From assembly GCA_046081125.1 (NCBI GenBank), contig JBJTVH010000040.1, forward strand, positions 1-64,000: 64,000 nucleotides of DNA, given 5' to 3'. The stretch is from JBEIFW01 sp046081125 (GTDB taxonomy: Bacteria > Actinomycetota > Acidimicrobiia > Acidimicrobiales > Ilumatobacteraceae). A program made the position numbers and the translations under genes. This document shows, piece by piece, positions 58,786 to 64,000 of this stretch. Each line of letters starts with the position of its first letter. The first letter of the stretch is position 1. The notes beneath the pieces are model-generated. The model was given only the letters and a program-made list of their open reading frames with translations, was not told the origin of the DNA and searched no databases.

Positions 58786-60768
58786 TCAGATGTCCAGGAA
58801 CCGAACGTCTTTCGCGTTGCGTTGGATGAACGCCTTGCGAAGGTCGACCTCGTCACCCATCAGCACGCTCGTGATCTCGTCCGCGAGCGCAGCCTGCTCG
58901 ACCGTGACCTGCAGCAACGTACGCCGGTCCGGATCCATCGTGGTGTCCCGCAGTTCGGCGGCATCCATTTCGCCGAGGCCTTTGAGGCGCTGGAATTCCT
59001 TGCGGTGATTCGGATGCGCCTGCAGGAACTGGGTCTTCGCGACGTCGTCCTTCAGGTAGCGCTTCTCTTTCCCCACTTCGGTCGAATAGAGCGGCGGCTG
59101 CGCGATGTAGATCATCCCGCTCTCCACCAGGGGCTTCATCTGCCGGAAGAAGAACGTGAGGAGCAACGTTCGGATGTGGCTGCCATCGACATCGGCGTCG
59201 CACATCGCGATCACCTTGTGGTAGCGCACCTTGCCCAGATCGAACTCGTCGCCCACCCCGCCACCGATAGCGGTCACCAAGGCGATGATCTCGTTGTTCT
59301 TGAGCATCCGATCGATACGCGCCCGCTCGACGTTCAGGATCTTCCCGCGGATCGGCAGGATCGCCTGGATGCGCGGATCGCGTGCCGACACGGCGGTCCC
59401 GCCGGCCGAGTCGCCCTCCACGATGAACAGCTCGCATTCACCCGGGTCGCGGCTCGAGCAATCCTTCAACTTCTCGGGCATCCCGGCCCCCGACAGGCCG
59501 GTCTTGCGACGGATGGCGTTTCGGGCGTTCTTCGCTGCGACGCGCGCGAGCGCAGCCGCTTGCGCCTTGCGGACGATCAGCTGCGCCTCTTTGGGGTTCT
59601 CCTCGAACCATTCGGCGAGCTTTGCGTTCGTGACCTTCTGTACGAGCGAACGAATCGAAACGTTGCCGAGCTTCGCTTTGGTCTGACCTTCGAACTGCGG
59701 TTCCCGGAGCTTCACCGCGATGATTCCGGTGAGACCTTCGCGTATGTCGTCACCGGTGAGCCGTTCGTCCTTGCCCTCTTTCAGCAGTCCACGGGCAAAG
59801 GCGTAGTCGTTGACCACCTTGGTGAGCGCAGAGCGGAAGCCCTCGACATGCATCCCCCCTTCAGTGGTGGAGATGCCGTTGGCGTACCCGTGGATCGACT
59901 CGTAGTAGCCGGTGTTCCACTGAAGGGCGACGTCGACGGTCTGGTCGTCCTCCTCGGCGTCGAAGGTGATCGCCTTCACGAACAGCGCTTCTTTCGACGC
60001 GTTGAGGTGCCGGACGAAATCGACGAGCCCGCCGTCGTACCGGAACACCTCGGCGTGCTCGCGGCCGGCACGTTCGTCGACGAAGGCGATCTCGAGACCG
60101 CGGTTGAGGAACGCCATCACCTGCAGGCGTTCGAGGACGGTGCGGGCGACGAACTCCACGCCTTCCTCGGACTGGAAGATCGCAGCATCGGGCCAGAACG
60201 TGACGGCCGTGCCGCTTCGCCGGCCTTCTGGACTGTCGCCGACGATCTGCAGCGCAGCCGCGACCTTGCCACCGTCGGCGAACACCATCCGGTGACGGGA
60301 GCCGCCCCGGTCGATCTCGAGTTCGAGCCGCGTCGACAACGCATTGACGACGGAGACGCCCACGCCATGGAGACCGCCGGACACCTTGTAGCCCTCGCCG
60401 CCGAACTTGCCACCGGCGTGCAGCACCGTGAGCACGACCTCAGCAGCACTCTTGCCCGCATGCGGCCCTTCCGGATACGGGTCGACGGGGATGCCCCGGC
60501 CGTCGTCGACCACTCGACAGCCGCCGTCGGCAGTGAGGGTGACCTCGATCCGTCGGCAGTAGCCGGCCATCGCTTCGTCGACCGAATTGTCGACGACCTC
60601 CCAGATCAGGTGGTGGAGCCCGGTGAGGCCGGTGGAGCCGATGTACATGCCCGGCCTCTTGCGGACCGGCTCGAGCCCTTCGAGGACCTGGATGTCCTTC
60701 GCTCCGTACTCCCGCGAACCGGACATTGCCGAACCGCTCGTCAAGTTGTCACTCGTGGCATCCGTCAA
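58786..60768 (-). CDS. gyrB: DNA gyrase subunit B
   Basis: 660 residues. GHKL ATPase (EVVDNSVDEAMAGYC, DDGRGIPVD, GLHGVGVSVVNALS), TOPRIM (EGDSAGGTAV, DADVDGSHIRTLLLTFFFRQM) and the C-terminal IQRNAKDVRFLDI. TTG 60768 has GGAG six bases upstream, better than ATG 60726 which has none. Coupled to gyrA. Confidence 0.97.
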   Translation of the reverse strand: MTDATSDNLTSGSAMSGSREYGAKDIQVLEGLEPVRKRPGMYIGSTGLTGLHHLIWEVVDNSVDEAMAGYCRRIEVTLTADGGCRVVDDGRGIPVDPYPEGPHAGKSAAEVVLTVLHAGGKFGGEGYKVSGGLHGVGVSVVNALSTRLELEIDRGGSRHRMVFADGGKVAAALQIVGDSPEGRRSGTAVTFWPDAAIFQSEEGVEFVARTVLERLQVMAFLNRGLEIAFVDERAGREHAEVFRYDGGLVDFVRHLNASKEALFVKAITFDAEEDDQTVDVALQWNTGYYESIHGYANGISTTEGGMHVEGFRSALTKVVNDYAFARGLLKEGKDERLTGDDIREGLTGIIAVKLREPQFEGQTKAKLGNVSIRSLVQKVTNAKLAEWFEENPKEAQLIVRKAQAAALARVAAKNARNAIRRKTGLSGAGMPEKLKDCSSRDPGECELFIVEGDSAGGTAVSARDPRIQAILPIRGKILNVERARIDRMLKNNEIIALVTAIGGGVGDEFDLGKVRYHKVIAMCDADVDGSHIRTLLLTFFFRQMKPLVESGMIYIAQPPLYSTEVGKEKRYLKDDVAKTQFLQAHPNHRKEFQRLKGLGEMDAAELRDTTMDPDRRTLLQVTVEQAALADEITSVLMGDEVDLRKAFIQRNAKDVRFLDI

Positions 60769-60890
60769 CGCGCGCTCCGCGGCTGGTCAGGTGGGGCGGA
60801 ACCGGGCCGAGTGGGAATGAACCGGCAGGTCAGACGGTCCGTGGGGAGGGGTTCCTCGACCACCCGAAGTCTACCAGGGGGGTGACGCGA

Positions 60891-61256
60891 CTATCGGCGA
60901 CGCACGCGCACCTCGAGCGCCACGACGCGGCCTGGCCCGACCACGGCCGCGAGTCGTCCGAGCACCTCGGACTCGAGGAACCGCACCTGCGTCGACCAGG
61001 CCGGATCGTCCACCTCGACCACGAGACGGCCGTCGTCGAGATGCACCGGGCGGACGTGACGAGCGATGTGGTCACCCACCGCCGCTTCCCAGGACGCGAA
61101 CACCGATGCCGTCGCCCGACCGTCGCCTCCCCGCCACGACCGCACGACGGCATCGAGCGCGTCGGTGATCCCCACCGGATCGTCTCCTCGGCGAGCTCGG
61201 TCAGGGGCACTCATCGCCGGATCCCGATCATGGACATCCCGATCACGACTGGTCAT
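60891..61256 (-). CDS. DUF721 (DciA-like) protein
   Basis: 121 residues with the core VFASWEAAVGDHIARHVRPVHLDDGRLVVEVDDPAWSTQVRFLESEVL. DUF721/DciA proteins help load replicative helicase or bind nucleic acid. Located between recF and gyrB as in other Actinobacteria. Start overlaps recF by 14 nt; alternative ATG at about 61214. Confidence 0.88.
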   Translation of the reverse strand: MTSRDRDVHDRDPAMSAPDRARRGDDPVGITDALDAVVRSWRGGDGRATASVFASWEAAVGDHIARHVRPVHLDDGRLVVEVDDPAWSTQVRFLESEVLGRLAAVVGPGRVVALEVRVRRR

Positions 61257-62331
61257 CCGGCACGATCGTGGACTGTTCGATGCGCACGCGCCGGTCCACG
61301 TGCAGGCCCGGAGGCAACAGACCGGCAGTGGTCAGCAGGACCTGCGTCGGCGGCAGGGCGCCGACCAGGGCTTCGCTGCGACGGGCATCGAGTTCGGAGA
61401 ACACGTCGTCGAGCACGAGAACCGGCTGCTCGCCAATTGCTTCGGCCACGAGCCGATGGGCCCCGAGACGCAATGCGAGCGCTATCCCCCGCTGTTCCCC
61501 CTGCGACGCGTGGGTGCGTGCCGGTTGGGTGTCCAAGGTGATCTCGAGGTCGTCACGATGCGGACCGACGCCGGTTGACTGGCGACGCAGGTCGTCGGAC
61601 CGAGCGGACGAAAGCGCCGGGCCGAGCCCGCCGGCGAGCCAGGTCGGGTCGTACGCCAGCGACACCCTCCCTCCACCCGCAAGGGTCCGGTACGCCTCGT
61701 CGACCAGGGGTTGCAACGCCGCCACCAGATCGGCCCGCGCCCGACCGAGCCGATCGCCGGCCTCGGCGAGCTTGTGATCCCACACGTCCAGTGTGAGCTC
61801 GGTCTCGGGGGTGAGTCGCCCGGCCATCTGACGGAGCAAGCTCGCTCGTTGCCGCAAGATGCGGTCCACATCGCTCACCACGAGATCGAGGGCGGGCCGG
61901 CGTGCGACGAGGGCATCGTCGAGGAAGCCTCGCCGCACCGCCGGGCCGCCTTTGACCAGTTCGAGATCGTCGGGAGAGAACACGCTCACCCGGACCACCC
62001 CGAGCAGGTCTCGAGTCCGGTGCACCCGCTGGCGGTTCACCTGAGCCCGCACTCGGCCCCGCCGCGGCACCTCCACCTCGACGAGCAACTCGCGCCCGTC
62101 GGCGTGGCGAACCTGCGCCCGTATCACCGCATGCTCGGCTCCGGTACGAACCATCGCTTCCGACGGCACGTTGCGGAAGCTCGACAGGGTGCCCAGAAAG
62201 GCGAGTGCCTCCACGAGGTTCGTCTTGCCCTGGCCGTTGCGACCGAGCACCAGCGTGCAGCCCGGGTCCAACTCGAGCGTGGCCGAGGCGTAACTGCGCA
62301 CATCGCGCAACCACACCTGCTCGACGTGCAC
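61243..62331 (-). CDS. recF: DNA replication and repair protein RecF
   Basis: 362 residues, SMC-like ATPase for gap repair: RSYASATLELDPG, Walker A GRNGQGKTNLVEALAFLG, signature region ASQGEQRGIALALRLG, Walker B VLVLDDVFSELDARR. Follows dnaN by 1 nt. Confidence 0.95.
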   Translation of the reverse strand: MHVEQVWLRDVRSYASATLELDPGCTLVLGRNGQGKTNLVEALAFLGTLSSFRNVPSEAMVRTGAEHAVIRAQVRHADGRELLVEVEVPRRGRVRAQVNRQRVHRTRDLLGVVRVSVFSPDDLELVKGGPAVRRGFLDDALVARRPALDLVVSDVDRILRQRASLLRQMAGRLTPETELTLDVWDHKLAEAGDRLGRARADLVAALQPLVDEAYRTLAGGGRVSLAYDPTWLAGGLGPALSSARSDDLRRQSTGVGPHRDDLEITLDTQPARTHASQGEQRGIALALRLGAHRLVAEAIGEQPVLVLDDVFSELDARRSEALVGALPPTQVLLTTAGLLPPGLHVDRRVRIEQSTIVPDDQS

Positions 62332-62332
62332 G

Positions 62333-63427
62333 TCAGGGCACGCGCACCGGCATCAGCAGGTACAGGTAGCCGTTGTCCTCCGCGGACCGCAGCAGCGCCG
62401 GCTTGAGCGCGTCGAGGGTCTCGATCACGACCTCCTCGCCCCCGACGGCCTCCACCCCGCTCGACAGGTAATCGGGATTGAAGGCCACCGTGAGATCGCC
62501 GCCGTCGAAACTCGCATCGAGTGCCTCGTCCGCATTGCCCATGTCTTGGGTTACCGCGACGAGTTCGAGTTGCTCTGCGGTCATCCGGAGCCGTACCGGC
62601 GACGAATCGCGGGCAAGGATCTTCACGCGACGGATGGCATCGAGCAGGTTCGCACGGTTCACCCGCATCCGGTTGGGATGGCTCGACGGAATCAGCTGGC
62701 GGTAGTTCGGGAACTCCCCCTCGATCAGCCGGGTCGTGAGACGCACCCCGCCGATCTCGAACGTCGCGTCCCGCTCCCCGAGTCGCAGCACGACCTCACC
62801 GCTCGCCGGCAACAGGCGCGTGAGTTCGTTGAGCGCACGGGACGGCACCAGCACCTTTTGGCCGGCGCTGAGCACCGACTGACCCGCGAGATCGCGGACG
62901 GCGAGCCGGTACGAATCGGTCGCCACCAGACGGAGACCCTCTCCCTCGGCGCTCATGAGCACACCGGTCAGCACGGGACGGGCCTCGTCCGAGGACGCCG
63001 CCCGCACCACCTGCCGCAGCGCTTCACCCAGATCGGCCGCCGGGATCGATGTTGCGTTCGCGGCGGGAGGGCTGCTGCGGGGGAAATCCTCCACGGCCAT
63101 CGTCCGCAACGAAAACACCGTTCGGCCCGCGCTCAGCCGAGCCTCCTCGGGTCCCACCGTGACCTCCACCGCCCCGGCCGGGGCGGCTCGCACCACGTCG
63201 CCGACCAGGCGGGCGGGCAACACACAGTGACCGTCCTCGCTACCGGCCACCGTCGTCGACACCTCGATCAGGAGTTCCAGATCGGTCCCCGTGACCGTCA
63301 GACGATCGCCGACAAGGTGCACGTGCACACCGGCCAACACAGGATGACCGGCGCCGCGGCTCGCTGAGGCGCGAGCGGCGGTACCGATAGCGTCGGCGAG
63401 GAGATCTCGTTCACAACGGAACTTCAC
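62333..63427 (-). CDS. dnaN: DNA polymerase III beta clamp
   Basis: 364 residues with three clamp domains: N-terminus KFRCERDLLADAIGTAARA, RLIEGEFPNYRQLIPSSHPNRM in the middle domain, and the C-terminal LLMPVRVP (conserved M-P-x-R end). GTG start 63427. Confidence 0.96.
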   Translation of the reverse strand: MKFRCERDLLADAIGTAARASASRGAGHPVLAGVHVHLVGDRLTVTGTDLELLIEVSTTVAGSEDGHCVLPARLVGDVVRAAPAGAVEVTVGPEEARLSAGRTVFSLRTMAVEDFPRSSPPAANATSIPAADLGEALRQVVRAASSDEARPVLTGVLMSAEGEGLRLVATDSYRLAVRDLAGQSVLSAGQKVLVPSRALNELTRLLPASGEVVLRLGERDATFEIGGVRLTTRLIEGEFPNYRQLIPSSHPNRMRVNRANLLDAIRRVKILARDSSPVRLRMTAEQLELVAVTQDMGNADEALDASFDGGDLTVAFNPDYLSSGVEAVGGEEVVIETLDALKPALLRSAEDNGYLYLLMPVRVP

Positions 63428-63720
63428 GGGTGGTTTCCCTCTCGTTCAGGTCGTTCATGCCGGAGTCGGATGGAACACAGTCGGTAATGGTGGTGATAGG
63501 GGCTGTGGATTGTGGACAGCGCCCGTTTCGGCCAGGCCAGGGCATTCGACGATGGTCACAGCGCGTCCACTGCAGTGCACAGCTCGAGCGACCGCTGTCG
63601 GGACCGCAGTGGACGACGGTTCGGTGGTCCACTGTGTCCACCCGGTCGTCCACCCGGTGTCCCCAGATCGGTCCCCATGTCGGCCACGGTGGCCACGGTG
63701 GCCACGGTGGCTACGGGTGG
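63428..63720. other. Candidate replication origin (oriC) between dnaN and dnaA
   Basis: 293-bp gene-free gap with many DnaA-box-like 9-mers on both strands: TGTGGATTG (63504-63512), TGTGGACAG (63511-63519; reverse of CTGTCCACA), GCGTCCACT (63563-63571), the reverse CGTCCAC at 63609-63615, TGTGTCCAC (63633-63641) and CGTCCACCC (63647-63655). Many actinobacterial oriC lie in this gap. Boxes are degenerate and I see no clear AT-rich unwinding element except around 63484-63499. Confidence 0.6.
63682..63717. repeat. GGCCACGGT tandem repeat at the end of dnaA
   Basis: Three exact 9-bp units (63682-63690, 63691-63699, 63700-63708) and a degenerate fourth (GGCTACGGG), just after the dnaA stop within the candidate origin. 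Confidence 0.7.
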
Positions 63721-64000
63721 TCACGGATTGCCCTTCACGGTCTGGATCAGGTCGGTGACCTGGTCGTACACCTGCTGGCGCTCCTTCATCAGACGCTGCA
63801 CTTTGTCGACGGCGTGGATCACGGTGGTGTGATCACGGTTGCCGAAGACGCGAGCAATCGCCGGGAAGGAGAGATCGGTCTGGTCGCGGAAGACGAACAT
63901 GGCGATCTGGCGCGCCGTGACGAGCGGCCGCTGCCGGCTCTTGCCCTTGAGGGCCTCCACGGTGAACCCGAGCTTGTTCGAGATGAGCTCGAGCATGGCG
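63721..64000 (-). CDS. dnaA: Chromosomal replication initiator DnaA, C-terminal part
   Basis: The gene continues past the right edge. The visible 93 codons are domain IV: ISNKLGFTVEALKGKSRQRP, TARQIAMFVFRDQTDLSFPAIARVFGNRDHTTVIHAVDKV (DnaA signature with the DHTTVIHA helix that contacts the DnaA box), and the end QVTDLIQTVKGNP. Confidence 0.95.
   Translation of the reverse strand, partial: AMLELISNKLGFTVEALKGKSRQRPLVTARQIAMFVFRDQTDLSFPAIARVFGNRDHTTVIHAVDKVQRLMKERQQVYDQVTDLIQTVKGNP

Noticed and set aside
56703..60885. Two ~700-codon + strand frames opposite gyrA and gyrB
   Set aside because: Antisense shadows in GC-rich DNA; gyrA and gyrB carry every expected motif on the minus strand.

Overview
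This is high-GC actinobacterial DNA, probably from an Acidimicrobiia-type organism and possibly metagenome-assembled. The evidence is the mycobacterial-style replication-origin neighbourhood (dnaA-dnaN-recF-DUF721-gyrB-gyrA-DUF3566-tRNA-Ile on one side, pstP-rodA-pbpA-pknB-trpG-crgA on the other), the strong G/C third-position bias, and families such as CrgA, DUF3566 and DTR-repeat surface proteins. The + strand runs toward dnaA, so the right edge lies inside dnaA and the likely origin is at about 63.4-63.7 kb.

Layout. 1-565: a short stretch of proteobacterial-looking DNA (3' end of a PP2C phosphatase and the first part of an FHA gene) joined in frame to the end of an actinobacterial FhaB-like gene; this looks like a chimeric join. 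566-7789: cell-wall and division signalling cluster (pstP, rodA, pbpA, pknB, trpG, crgA). 7862-16490: assorted metabolism, including two adjacent broken lipid-metabolism genes (thiolase with an internal stop, acyl-CoA ligase with a frameshift and an internal deletion), a fasciclin/OmpA protein, a MarR regulator, a ferredoxin-reductase-like enzyme, an AlkB-like dioxygenase, a SpoU methyltransferase and a VOC protein.

16487-36709: a contractile injection system (eCIS type). A + strand arm carries a DUF4280 PAAR-like tip, a LuxR regulator, DUF4255 and an AAA+ ATPase. A long - strand operon carries sheath, tubes, a DUF6760 miniprotein, a low-complexity VQR-motif protein, LysM cap, VgrG-like spike, gp25, baseplate J, gpI and a 1057-residue candidate cargo. 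Upstream sits a zinc-ribbon/Ig/TM/six-PASTA membrane protein that could tie the particle to the envelope, followed divergently by a PrsW-family protease. No tail fibre and no tape-measure protein are recognisable.

38149-43899: a small integrative element in the 3' end of tRNA-Ala(TGC). It has a tyrosine integrase, a displaced tRNA-end copy as the far attachment site, short direct repeats just inside both ends, a DUF433/DUF5615 toxin-antitoxin pair, an excisionase-like HTH protein, a GntR/YtrA-type repressor with a perfect palindromic operator over its start codon, and paired 17-bp repeats. 44003-54959: further metabolism (SDR, LLM flavoprotein, DTR-repeat/propeller lipoprotein, amidohydrolase, MgtE-N/CBS protein with DUF1003 partner, hydrolase, ferritin-like protein, oxidoreductase). 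54961-64000: tRNA-Ile, DUF3566, TadE-like protein, gyrA, gyrB, DUF721, recF, dnaN, a candidate oriC with DnaA-box-like sites, and the 3' end of dnaA.
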